Assembly (NCBI GenBank): GCA_003219395.1
Contig: QHOR01000150.1
Location: 3,804 to 9,827 of the forward strand
Reading direction: 5' to 3'
DNA length: 6,024 nucleotides
Origin: Verrucomicrobiota bacterium
GTDB lineage: Bacteria > Verrucomicrobiota > Verrucomicrobiia > Chthoniobacterales > UBA10450
Within the stretch, counting starts at the first letter, position 1. Each line of letters starts with the position of its first letter. The notes beneath the pieces were generated by a model that worked only from the letters and a program-made list of their open reading frames with translations, was not told where the DNA came from and ran no database searches. Of this stretch, positions 1 through 6,024 are shown piece by piece. A program made the translations under genes and the position numbers.

Positions 1-275
1 ATCACTGTGGAGCCGATAATTATCCAGCGCGAGAATCGATCGGCCAGCAAACCAAGGACTGGCGCACTGACCATGTAAGTGACGAAAAACGCGTCGCCCA
101 GCAGACCAGTCTTCGTCATCGCGTTCACGTCGTTCGCAGCAAAAAACGTCCCGCGAATATCAGGCTCCAGCGCCGCCAGAATCTGCCGGTCGATATAATT
201 GAACAGATTAATCGCCAGCAGAAGGAAAAGTGCGGTTCGCGCACCGCTAAGGGGAGTTTTGGATGCAGATTCCAT
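1..275 (-). CDS. Spinster-type MFS transporter, N-terminal part (cut by window edge)
   Basis: This is the first 91 residues of a membrane transporter of the major facilitator superfamily; the rest lies beyond position 1. TM1 (about residues 13-27) runs into the motif NYIDRQIL (26-33), the NY-(I/M)-DR signature seen in Spinster (Spns) proteins. A second hydrophobic stretch (about 58-77) leads into GLLADRFSR (75-83), the conserved MFS loop 2-3 signature with its Asp and Arg residues. The spacing between the two motifs also resembles Spinster proteins rather than LplT. I chose the ATG at 275-273 because it leaves a short polar N-terminus before TM1. An in-frame ATG at 335-333 would add 20 residues and overlap the neighbouring gene. 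Neither start has a Shine-Dalgarno sequence. The gene is divergent from the Aas-like gene, which hints at a lipid-related substrate. Family assignment is firm; the substrate is unknown. Confidence 0.85.
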   Translation of the reverse strand, partial: MESASKTPLSGARTALFLLLAINLFNYIDRQILAALEPDIRGTFFAANDVNAMTKTGLLGDAFFVTYMVSAPVLGLLADRFSRWIIIGSTV

Positions 276-324
276 CGGCAGTTGTGATTGCAGTTTGCGG
301 CGCGCCAATTGTAAATGATAAACG
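276..324. promoter_or_regulatory. Short divergent intergenic region between transporter and Aas-like gene
   Basis: Only 49 bp separate the two opposing start codons, so promoter elements for both genes must lie here or inside the coding regions. The right half (about 306-324) is distinctly AT-rich compared with its surroundings. It includes GATAAA at 317-322, a 4/6 match to a -10 box. No convincing -35 partner or Shine-Dalgarno sequence is visible for either gene. Leaderless or very short leader transcripts would fit but are not shown. The regulatory role is inferred from position alone. Confidence 0.3.
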
Positions 325-2523
325 ATGCCTTCCATGTCCCGTACTGAACGCGCTCTTTATTTCTTCGGACGACCGCTGGTGCGTTGCTTTTATCGAGTCA
401 CTGCGTTGGGACTGGAAAACATTCCCGCGGGCGGATTTCTACTTTTGCCGAACCACATCACATGGGTTGATGCAATCGTCCTGCAGCTCGCTTGCCCGCG
501 CCCAATTCACTACATCATCGACCAGGAATATTATTACCAACCGGTTCTGCACCCGCTTCTGCGCACGCTCGGTTGCATTCCAATCAATATCCGGCATTCC
601 CGTTCCGCGATTCGCGCTGCCACTGAAAAAATCGCTGAAGGCGAGATTGTTTGTCTGTTTCCTGAAGGTCAATTGGAACGCACAGGGGTTCTCCTGCGCT
701 TGCAACGGGGCTACGAGCTGATCGCGCGGCATGCTAATGCGCAGGTTGTTCCGGTTTGGCTTGATCAACTCTGGGGCTCGATCTTCTCATTCCAAGGCGG
801 ACGATTTTTCACCAAGTTTCCCAGACGCATCCCATATCCGGTGATCATCGCCTTCGGCAAACCGTTCCAGGGGGAAGCCGCCGACAATGCGACCGTGCGT
901 GAGGAATTGCTGAAGCTGGGTGAATTTTGTTTCAGCCGCCGTCCATCATTAAATCGACACCTCGCCGAAGAATGTGTGCGCGGATTGAAGCGAAGGCAGT
1001 TTGCGACGGCTGTTATCGACGGAATCGATCGTAGCCAGCTCGGTCGAGCGAAATTGCTCGGCGCTGCAGCGGCGTTGAGTTGTTATCTTCGAAAAAACTT
1101 TTCTGACGAACGAATCGCCATCGTTTTGCCTGCCAGCAAAGGATCGATGCTTGCCAACCTGGCAGTGACGCTCGCGGACAAGGTTCCTGTCGATCTCAAT
1201 TTCACAGTAGGACGCGCGGCGAATGAGTCTTGCTGCAGGCGCGCTAACTTGCGCGTGGCGATTTCAGCCACGCAATTCATGGAACGCATTAAAGATTTTC
1301 CGTGGCCGGAACACGTTTTGAAGTTGGACGAACTGATGCCGCAGTTGAAACGCCGGATCGTTTTCTGGTGGATCGTGTCGATTTTGGTTCCTGCACGTTT
1401 GCTCTTGCGGCTGTTGCAAATTCCAAAGGTAGGCGGCCACAGAGAAGCGGTTTTGCTTTTTACAAGTGGAACTACCGGAGAACCGAAGGGCGTTGTGATC
1501 AGCCACCGCAACGTCGTCGGAAATGTCTCACAGTTTCGACAACTGCTGGATGCACGCGAGAGCGACGCCATCCTCGCATCCCTGCCGTTCTTTCACACCT
1601 TTGGATCGACCGTCACACTTTGGTACCCGCTCATCGAGGGTGTGCGAATTGTCACCTATCCTAATCCACTGGAAGCGGCGAAAAACGCAGCGTTGATCGA
1701 GCAATACAAACTTACGTTCCTTCTGGCGACTCCCACTTTTCTGCGCGTGTACCTTCGCAAGGCCGAACCACATCAGCTTCGCAGTTTGCGTCTCATCATT
1801 ACCGGCGCCGAAAAATTGCCGCTGGACCTTGCCAGCCATTTTGAAAAATGCTTCGACAAAAAGGTCTTCGAAGGCTACGGGCTCACCGAGACAGCGCCGG
1901 TGGTCAGCACAAATCTGCCGGATCCCGAACCGAAAAAGCCTGGAGAACACGCGCAGTCATCCAGCCGTTTAGGGTCAGTGGGAAGGCTGGCGCCGGGAAT
2001 CGCCGCGGAAATTCGCGACTCGCAAACGGACCAAAGACTTTCGCTTTACGAAACAGGAATGCTTTGGCTGCGCGGGCCAAACATTTTCGAAGGTTATCTG
2101 GATGATCCCAAACGAACGGCGGAAGTTCTTCACGATGGCTGGTTGAAAACAGGCGACATCGGCCGCTTCGATGAGGATGGATTTCTCTACATCGAAGGTC
2201 GGCTTTCGCGATTTTCAAAGATCGGCGGTGAGATGGTCCCGCACGAAACAATCGAGAGCAAAATTGCCGATCTCCTAGGCTTGTCCGGCCGAGACGAGCG
2301 TCCATTGGCAGTCATGGGAGTGCAGGACGAGGCAAAAGGCGAGGCACTCGTTCTGCTCAGCGCGGTGGATATCGATCTCGCGCAGTTGCGCAGCAAGCTT
2401 CACGAAGCCGGCGTGCCAAACTTGTGGATTCCCAAACAGATCCGGCGGGTTGAAGAAATTCCAGTCCTCGCGTCGGGCAAACTCGATTTAAAAAAATGCC
2501 AGGAATTCGCGGCTGAGAAGTAG
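325..2523 (+). CDS. aas: Aas-like bifunctional acyltransferase / acyl-ACP synthetase
   Basis: This 732-residue protein matches the two-domain architecture and length of E. coli Aas (719 residues). Aas activates fatty acids as acyl-AMP, loads them on ACP and re-acylates lysophospholipids at the inner membrane. The PlsC-like acyltransferase domain (about 10-200) has the catalytic HX4D box NHITWVD (H44, D49) and the FPEG motif (112-115), here followed by Gln. The AMP-forming ligase domain (about 215-730) has the P-loop TSGTTGEPKG (380-389), YGLTE (518-522), the hinge-region GDIG (610-613), R626 and the C-terminal catalytic lysine in ASGKLDLKK (K719). A hydrophobic segment at about 345-366, rich in Trp and Leu, may attach it to the membrane. 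An in-frame stop at 319-321 limits the start to ATG 325 or ATG 334; neither has a Shine-Dalgarno sequence. All key residues are present, so it should be active. Lysophospholipid specificity is inferred from the family. Confidence 0.9.
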   Translation: MPSMSRTERALYFFGRPLVRCFYRVTALGLENIPAGGFLLLPNHITWVDAIVLQLACPRPIHYIIDQEYYYQPVLHPLLRTLGCIPINIRHSRSAIRAATEKIAEGEIVCLFPEGQLERTGVLLRLQRGYELIARHANAQVVPVWLDQLWGSIFSFQGGRFFTKFPRRIPYPVIIAFGKPFQGEAADNATVREELLKLGEFCFSRRPSLNRHLAEECVRGLKRRQFATAVIDGIDRSQLGRAKLLGAAAALSCYLRKNFSDERIAIVLPASKGSMLANLAVTLADKVPVDLNFTVGRAANESCCRRANLRVAISATQFMERIKDFPWPEHVLKLDELMPQLKRRIVFWWIVSILVPARLLLRLLQIPKVGGHREAVLLFTSGTTGEPKGVVISHRNVVGNVSQFRQLLDARESDAILASLPFFHTFGSTVTLWYPLIEGVRIVTYPNPLEAAKNAALIEQYKLTFLLATPTFLRVYLRKAEPHQLRSLRLIITGAEKLPLDLASHFEKCFDKKVFEGYGLTETAPVVSTNLPDPEPKKPGEHAQSSSRLGSVGRLAPGIAAEIRDSQTDQRLSLYETGMLWLRGPNIFEGYLDDPKRTAEVLHDGWLKTGDIGRFDEDGFLYIEGRLSRFSKIGGEMVPHETIESKIADLLGLSGRDERPLAVMGVQDEAKGEALVLLSAVDIDLAQLRSKLHEAGVPNLWIPKQIRRVEEIPVLASGKLDLKKCQEFAAEK

Positions 2524-2721
2524 CCCGACGATCCTGGGTGTGGAGCTAGCGGGGCGTTCTGCCTGACCCTCACCAGGCGAGACGCCCGATGGCCTTTGGG
2601 TTCGCCACAGCGAATCCGTGCGCTGTCGGACAGAATGCGTGTGCTACGCTGCGGACTCCCAACACGAGCTTGCCGTAAGCGAATTCGAAACGCGGCGCAC
2701 CGAAATGGTTCTACGTAGACA
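2524..2721. other. Non-coding gap between convergent genes
   Basis: The 198 bp lie between the stop codons of the Aas-like gene and the hydrolase. No open reading frame with a credible start or family signature was seen. The region is rich in short inverted repeats. These are the strong hairpin at 2552-2587, ACAGCG/CGCTGT at 2607-2626 (8-nt loop), CTGTC-G-GACAG at 2623-2633 and the 10-bp palindrome TCTACGTAGA at 2710-2719 next to the hydrolase stop codon. This density is more than a simple spacer would need and suggests a terminator or a dispersed intergenic repeat. Confidence 0.5.
2552..2587. terminator. Imperfect 14-bp hairpin, possible bidirectional terminator or repeat unit
   Basis: The arms are GGGCGT (2552-2557) with ACGCCC (2582-2587) outside, and GCCTG (2561-2565) with CAGGC (2574-2578) inside. 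Between them TCT faces GAG, giving two wobble pairs around one C-A mismatch in plus-strand RNA. The loop is 8 nt. It begins 28 nt after the Aas-like stop codon, between two convergent genes, where a terminator is expected. There is no T-run on either side, so it is not a classical intrinsic terminator. It could instead be a transcript-stabilising stem or part of a dispersed repeat. Confidence 0.4.
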
Positions 2722-3645
2722 CTAATGGTGCGAACTATTTGTCGCGAGGCTGGCTACGAAGCTTTTGAGTAGTTCAGCAAAGCGATCGGGCTGATCCACA
2801 AACACCGCATGCGCAGCGTCTTCAATTTTTTCAAAACGCGCATGCGAGACTTCCTGTGCCGCCGCTTCCTGACGAGTCAGCTCATCCGATTTCGCCGAGG
2901 CGATAATCAAGGTTAGGCAATCAATCTTCTTAAGCGCAGGCGTCCGATTCACACCAAACAAGTCGGCAACGAGCATGGCGACACCAACGTCAGGTGGAGT
3001 TTTCATTCCAGTGCTGACCAGTTGTTCGATCGCGGCGTCGGTCGGCGATTTGCTGATGATTGCGTGCATCATGCCAGCTAAATATTCCCGCTGATGCGCC
3101 TGATAAACCGCAAACATTTTGAATTGCTCCGCGGTCTCTTTGGGGCGCGCGGCCATGCCCTCAGCGCCATCCGAAATCGCCGCATCCACCAGCACGATTC
3201 CCGCGAGGTCTTTGGTGCCGTAGTGCTCGACATAAGCGGCGACGTCCTGGACCCCTTGCGACCATCCAATGAGAACCGGCCGCTGCACGGCCAGGTGCTC
3301 CAGCAACGCATGCAAATCCTGCGCGCGTGTTTCCGGTGTGTTGCCACTCGTCATCTTTGTCGATTCACCTTCCGAACGTGGATCGAACGTGATGACCCGA
3401 TGCGATTTTGCAAATACGTCGATTTGGTGTCTCCAAATGTCAGCACTCGTGCTCCACCCGGGAATAAAAACCAGCGCAGGTCCATCGCGCACCTCGCCCA
3501 TGTCAATTACACGCAAGGAGACGCCTTCGCCGACTTCCACCATCCGAGATGATCCCGTGTTCGATTCCGCGCGTGCTCGCATTGAGCCGACGGAGATGAG
3601 AGCGATCAGGCAAAAGAAAACAGACTTACGGGATGAAACTGACAT
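2722..3645 (-). CDS. Exported alpha/beta hydrolase
   Basis: This 307-residue protein has the alpha/beta hydrolase fold, probably an esterase or related hydrolase. The N-terminus is a typical Sec signal peptide: basic start, hydrophobic core at about 8-20 and a likely ARA cleavage site at 24-26, so the mature enzyme should be periplasmic or secreted. The oxyanion-loop region is IPGWSTSADIW (61-71). FDPRSEGES (87-95) matches the usual DxRGxGxS turn but with Ser in place of the first Gly. The nucleophile elbow is GWSQG with S129. The likely acid is D254 after the LIIAS strand, and the base is H279 in DAAHAVF, so the triad is complete. A cap region lies at about 160-235. The ATG at 3645 is preceded by AGGGAG with an 8-nt gap, the best ribosome-binding site in the window. 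It lies 81 bp downstream of the DUF697 gene on the same strand. Its substrate cannot be read from sequence. Confidence 0.88.
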   Translation of the reverse strand: MSVSSRKSVFFCLIALISVGSMRARAESNTGSSRMVEVGEGVSLRVIDMGEVRDGPALVFIPGWSTSADIWRHQIDVFAKSHRVITFDPRSEGESTKMTSGNTPETRAQDLHALLEHLAVQRPVLIGWSQGVQDVAAYVEHYGTKDLAGIVLVDAAISDGAEGMAARPKETAEQFKMFAVYQAHQREYLAGMMHAIISKSPTDAAIEQLVSTGMKTPPDVGVAMLVADLFGVNRTPALKKIDCLTLIIASAKSDELTRQEAAAQEVSHARFEKIEDAAHAVFVDQPDRFAELLKSFVASLATNSSHH

Positions 3646-3651
3646 GGCTCA

Positions 3652-3659
3652 TTCTCCCT
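3652..3659 (-). promoter_or_regulatory. Ribosome-binding site of the alpha/beta hydrolase
   Basis: The minus strand reads AAGGGAGA here, and the purine-rich AGGGAG core ends 8 nt before the ATG at 3645. It fixes the start of the hydrolase ahead of its signal peptide. It stands out because the other genes in the window have no comparable site. Confidence 0.6.
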
Positions 3660-3681
3660 TAGCCGCTGCAGTTTTCCGCGC

Positions 3682-3730
3682 AAAAAACCAGACATATTAA
3701 GCAAGAGAGGCGTGGGCGTATGATGTCTAG
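3682..3730 (-). terminator. Weak candidate intrinsic terminator after the DUF697 gene
   Basis: In minus-strand RNA an 8-bp stem can form between CTAGACAT (3730-3723), which contains the TAG stop of the DUF697 gene, and ATGTCTGG (3695-3688), counting one G-U pair. It is followed at once by a run of six T (3687-3682). The position after a stop codon and the T-run fit an intrinsic terminator. The 27-nt loop is too long for a good one and shows no inner stem. If it works, the hydrolase downstream needs its own promoter; if not, the two genes may be co-transcribed. Confidence 0.3.
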
Positions 3731-4746
3731 AAATGGCTTGCCGGATCTTCTTCTTTAACTCGCCAGGGTGAAATTCTGCCAAAAAGATCGCGTGTCGCCC
3801 CTGCAATATCCTCGGCTTTCGAGACGCCGCTGTCGATCAGCGCGCGTCCGGTGCTCGCCCAAATCTTCCTCACAACCAGTGCGCCGTTTTCGCGCACGAT
3901 TCGCCCAAGATGTTGAACTGCCGCAGCTGTAGCCGATTTGCGGATCAGTTCAGCCGGACATTTTGAAGTTAGTTCGCAGTAGCGCCGCGCTACTTCTCCG
4001 ACGCGCAGGGTGAGGAATGCATTTGCAGCACCATTCGAAACACATTTCACCAGGAGAGCTGAGATACCGCTTAATCCTGGAATTCCGCCCTTCAGTGCCG
4101 GCACCACAGAGACAGCAAGCGGCGCAACCATTTCTCCAAGGTCAAGTGATTCAAGTCCGCTGGCTACAAACGCCGTGCCGGCAACATTCGCATACAGCCG
4201 CACCAACTCACGCGGCGACGGGCGCTGCACATAAATACGGGCGATACGTCCGACCATTTGAATTTGAGTAAACAGAACAATGAGTCCATCGAGACGCCCA
4301 TTCTGCATTAGCGCCGTGCTAAGAAACACCGTGCTCGCAGTCCTGCGGACAACAGAATCCGCCTGGGCCGAAAGATGCGTAATTGCTGTTTCGATTTCTT
4401 CCCTGCTGACGAGCGGCAGATCGCGCGTCCGTGGATTTGCGGCGAGCCGGACACGAAGAGCTTGCAAATAGGCGTCATGTTGGGGACCGGAATCCTCATC
4501 GGGCGGGAGAAGTGCCGGCGGAAGCCTCGAGTATGCAATTGCACAGTAGAGCGCGAAAAATCCAGCAGTCAGGCAAACGGCCCAGAATACGATACTACCA
4601 GCAACTGGATGGATTCTGTCCGCAAGTGAGATCAAGCTAGTCAAGCCTGCAATGACTACTGAGATCACGCAGACAGTTATCGTCACAGCGAGGACAATGA
4701 TTATTTTCCTCCCACTGGAATTCTGATCAGCAGCGACGCCTTTCAC
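3727..4746 (-). CDS. YcjF/DUF697-like two-transmembrane protein
   Basis: This is a 339-residue membrane protein. Two hydrophobic segments (about 15-40 and 48-72) are followed by a linker containing PPDEDSG (81-87) and a basic stretch. The region at about 137-258 resembles the DUF697 domain of YcjF. The matching features are LDGLIVLFTQIQMVGRIARIY (152-172), aligned with the YcjF segment rich in RNLRLINxIAxLYG, then small-residue helices, and SNGAANAFLTLRVGEVARRYC (237-257), aligned with the YcjF segment ending in TARLGxKAMELC. About 80 further residues follow without a known motif. The biochemical role of YcjF is not established; in many bacteria it is encoded next to the GTPase-like YcjX, which is absent here. 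The start is GTG at 4746-4744. An in-frame stop at 4758-4756 rules out a longer form, and no Shine-Dalgarno sequence is seen. Family membership is read by eye and would need a profile search. Confidence 0.72.
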   Translation of the reverse strand: MKGVAADQNSSGRKIIIVLAVTITVCVISVVIAGLTSLISLADRIHPVAGSIVFWAVCLTAGFFALYCAIAYSRLPPALLPPDEDSGPQHDAYLQALRVRLAANPRTRDLPLVSREEIETAITHLSAQADSVVRRTASTVFLSTALMQNGRLDGLIVLFTQIQMVGRIARIYVQRPSPRELVRLYANVAGTAFVASGLESLDLGEMVAPLAVSVVPALKGGIPGLSGISALLVKCVSNGAANAFLTLRVGEVARRYCELTSKCPAELIRKSATAAAVQHLGRIVRENGALVVRKIWASTGRALIDSGVSKAEDIAGATRDLFGRISPWRVKEEDPASHF

Positions 4747-4940
4747 TCGTGATGACTACTGTGCACTCAGCGCAGCGGGGTTCAATGGAAAGCTGAACAA
4801 CCGCTGCGGATGATCAGGGCCGTTTTCGATGTTTCCGCGACGCCTCTCCGAAGACGGTGGAGGGCCGTTGTATCAGCCGCGGGAGTAGATGTAGCAATTT
4901 CGCATTAGCGCCTCGAGCAATCGCAAGCGAAACTGCGCCC
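4747..4940. promoter_or_regulatory. Divergent intergenic region with hairpins
   Basis: These 194 bp separate the DUF697 gene (minus) from the oxidoreductase (plus) and should hold both promoters. I saw no convincing -35/-10 pair. The region contains the strong hairpin at 4771-4808 and a smaller one at 4843-4863 (CCTC and CCG pairing with CGG and GAGG, loop AAGA). It also has a 9-bp direct repeat AGGGCCGTT at 4816-4824 and 4861-4869 (4861 is shared with the second hairpin), 45 bp apart. An open frame from GTG 4857 joins the oxidoreductase, but its residues look like translated non-coding sequence. Confidence 0.4.
4771..4808. repeat. Strong 38-nt inverted repeat upstream of the DUF697 gene
   Basis: The outer arms CGCAGCGG (4771-4778) and CCGCTGCG (4801-4808) pair over 8 bp. 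After a small internal loop (G against AA), GTTCA (4780-4784) pairs with TGAAC (4794-4798) over 5 bp. The terminal loop is 9 nt. In minus-strand RNA the structure would end 24 nt before the GTG start of the DUF697 gene, so it could act in that leader. As DNA it could be an operator. No T-run follows on either strand, so a terminator is unlikely. Confidence 0.5.
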
Positions 4941-5972
4941 ATGCTAAACCCTCGGCGTACCCCTTTGATCTTAACCGTTGCGACTCTGCCGCTGCTGTTG
5001 GTTTACTCCGGGCGCGCCGGCGAAAAACCCATGATGAAGGCGGTCGTCGCGCACGAGTACGGTGCGCCTGAAATGCTGAAAATCGAAGAGGTCCCGCGAC
5101 CGGTGCCGAACGACGATGAAGCTCTGGTGCGAGTGATTGCCAGCGGCGTCAACCCAGCCGACCCGCTCACACTCAGCGGAAAGTACGCGCGCGAATTCGG
5201 CACGCACTTGCCGCTGGTTCCGGGTTATGAAATCGCGGGAATCGTAGAAAAAACGGGCGCAAGCGTTGCGAAGCTTAAAGTGAAGGAGGCGGTTTATGGA
5301 TATCCCAATTTCGGTGGCGGCTGGGCAGAGTATGTAGTGGTCAAGGAAGGGGAAGTAGCGGCAAAGCCCAAGACTCTGAACTTTGCAGAAGCCGCCGCGG
5401 TACCGATGGGCGCCTTAACCGCATGGCAAGCATTGGTGGACGTGGCGAAACTGCAGCCGGGGCAAACGATCCTGATTCACGGTGGGACAGGCGGAGTCGG
5501 TAGTTTCGCGGTCCAGATTGCAAAGGCGCGCGGAGCACACGTCATCGCAACTGCGTCCACGGCAAACCAGGATCTTCTCAAGCAACTCGGCGCGGACATC
5601 GCATTGGACTACACAACAACGAAATTTGAAGATGTTGCCAGAGATGTGGACGCCGTACTCGATCCTGTCGGCAAGGAAACGCTGGCACGTTCCTACGGTG
5701 TGGTGAAGAAAGGCGGCATTGTCATGTCGCTGGTTGCGCGCCCCGACCCGATTGAAATCGAGAAGCGGGGAATTCGCGGCGCCGGTATCTCTGTTCATCC
5801 CGATGCTGAAGATTTGGCCGAAATTGCGCAACTGATCGACGGTGGGAAAATCAAACCAATTGTGACGCAGGTTCTGCCGCTAAGTGAAGCGATCGCAGCC
5901 CAACGGCAGGCCGCCACTCATCACACACGAGGCAAAGTTGTACTCCGTATAGCAGACGAGCCGAAAAGTTGA
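4941..5972 (+). CDS. Zinc-free quinone-oxidoreductase-type MDR protein with signal-like N-terminus
   Basis: This 343-residue protein belongs to the medium-chain dehydrogenase/reductase superfamily, NADP-dependent quinone oxidoreductase branch. The catalytic GroES-like fold starts near residue 32 (KAVVAHEYGAPEMLKIEE), with SGVNPAD (68-74) and PGYEIAG (94-100). The nucleotide-binding motif GGTGGVG (181-187) is followed by a Rossmann strand ending in GAHVIATAS. The zinc ligands of alcohol dehydrogenases are absent, as expected for this branch. Ahead of the domain lies NPRRTPLI (3-10), a hydrophobic core (about 9-22) and a possible cleavage site near GRAG (24-27). This resembles a twin-arginine or Sec signal peptide, so the enzyme may act outside the cytoplasm. 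ATG 4941 includes this signal; ATG 5031 or 5034 would give a purely cytoplasmic enzyme of usual family length. None has a Shine-Dalgarno sequence. The substrate is unknown, probably a quinone or an alpha,beta-unsaturated carbonyl compound. Confidence 0.85.
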   Translation: MLNPRRTPLILTVATLPLLLVYSGRAGEKPMMKAVVAHEYGAPEMLKIEEVPRPVPNDDEALVRVIASGVNPADPLTLSGKYAREFGTHLPLVPGYEIAGIVEKTGASVAKLKVKEAVYGYPNFGGGWAEYVVVKEGEVAAKPKTLNFAEAAAVPMGALTAWQALVDVAKLQPGQTILIHGGTGGVGSFAVQIAKARGAHVIATASTANQDLLKQLGADIALDYTTTKFEDVARDVDAVLDPVGKETLARSYGVVKKGGIVMSLVARPDPIEIEKRGIRGAGISVHPDAEDLAEIAQLIDGGKIKPIVTQVLPLSEAIAAQRQAATHHTRGKVVLRIADEPKS

Positions 5973-6002
5973 CGCCACACGTGCGTTTAAGCTTGATATG
6001 TC

Positions 6003-6024
6003 ATGAAGAATGTTTTCCTGGCAA
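6003..6024 (+). CDS. Possible start of a further gene (cut by window end)
   Basis: An ATG at 6003 opens a frame reading MKNVFLA to the window end. It lies 30 bp after the oxidoreductase stop codon on the same strand, and an in-frame stop at 5994-5996 makes it the only ATG start available. Lys followed by hydrophobic residues would suit a signal peptide or membrane anchor. Only seven codons are visible and there is no Shine-Dalgarno sequence, so this is a guess from position. Confidence 0.2.

Noticed and set aside
263..721. 152-codon open frame on the plus strand overlapping the start of the Aas-like gene
   Set aside because: It lies in another frame of a gene with clear domains, is rich in Cys and Ser, and has no family signature. 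It is a shadow frame.
1083..1571. 162-codon minus-strand open frame inside the Aas-like gene
   Set aside because: It is antisense to the conserved ligase domain, including its P-loop, with no recognisable motif. Other long antisense frames here (1528-1950, 1904-2305, 5415-5831) were rejected for the same reason.
325..2523. Reading the large protein as two genes, or as a plain FadD-type acyl-CoA ligase
   Set aside because: The frame is uninterrupted, the PlsC-like motifs lie in order before the ligase motifs, and the total length fits Aas.
3094..3552. 152-codon plus-strand open frame opposite the alpha/beta hydrolase
   Set aside because: It covers the conserved catalytic region of the hydrolase on the other strand and its own translation shows no family features.
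4698..4713. Strong Shine-Dalgarno-like GGGAGG (4713-4708) inside the DUF697 gene, 9 nt before an ATT codon
   Set aside because: It would require a rare ATT start and remove the basic residues before TM1. The Gly-Arg codons of the protein explain the sequence.
4857..4940. N-terminal extension of the oxidoreductase from GTG 4857
   Set aside because: The 28 added residues look like translated spacer, have no conserved feature, and would place the signal-like segment internally.

Overview
The window looks like an ordinary chromosomal stretch from a moderately GC-rich bacterium. Genes are closely packed and sit on both strands. Most starts lack a clear Shine-Dalgarno sequence; the exception is the alpha/beta hydrolase. 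The fused acyltransferase/acyl-ACP synthetase, the Spinster-like transporter and the signal-peptide-bearing oxidoreductase would all fit a soil bacterium of the Verrucomicrobiota/Acidobacteriota kind. That assignment is an impression from protein style and was not tested. I saw no rRNA, tRNA, CRISPR array, transposase or phage gene.

Layout, left to right: (1) 1-275, minus strand: N-terminal 91 residues of a Spinster-type major facilitator transporter, cut by the window edge. (2) 325-2523, plus strand: a complete two-domain Aas-type protein (PlsC-like acyltransferase plus AMP-forming acyl ligase), divergent from the transporter across 49 bp. (3) 2524-2721: a non-coding gap between convergent genes, holding a strong hairpin and smaller inverted repeats. 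(4) 2722-3645, minus strand: an exported alpha/beta hydrolase with a full Ser-Asp-His triad. (5) 3727-4746, minus strand: a two-transmembrane YcjF/DUF697-like protein starting at GTG, upstream of the hydrolase on the same strand. (6) 4747-4940: a divergent intergenic region with a 38-nt hairpin. (7) 4941-5972, plus strand: a zinc-free quinone-oxidoreductase-type MDR protein with an N-terminal twin-arginine signal-like extension. (8) From 6003: a possible start of a further gene, cut by the window end.

The most suggestive functional link is between the first two genes. In E. coli the lysophospholipid flippase LplT (an MFS protein) works with Aas, which re-acylates lysophospholipids at the inner membrane. 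Here an Aas-like protein stands head to head with a different MFS type, Spinster, a family with known lysophospholipid transporters in animals. This may be an analogous lysophospholipid salvage pair built from a different transporter. That is inference from gene context and family knowledge. The other genes show no clear shared pathway.
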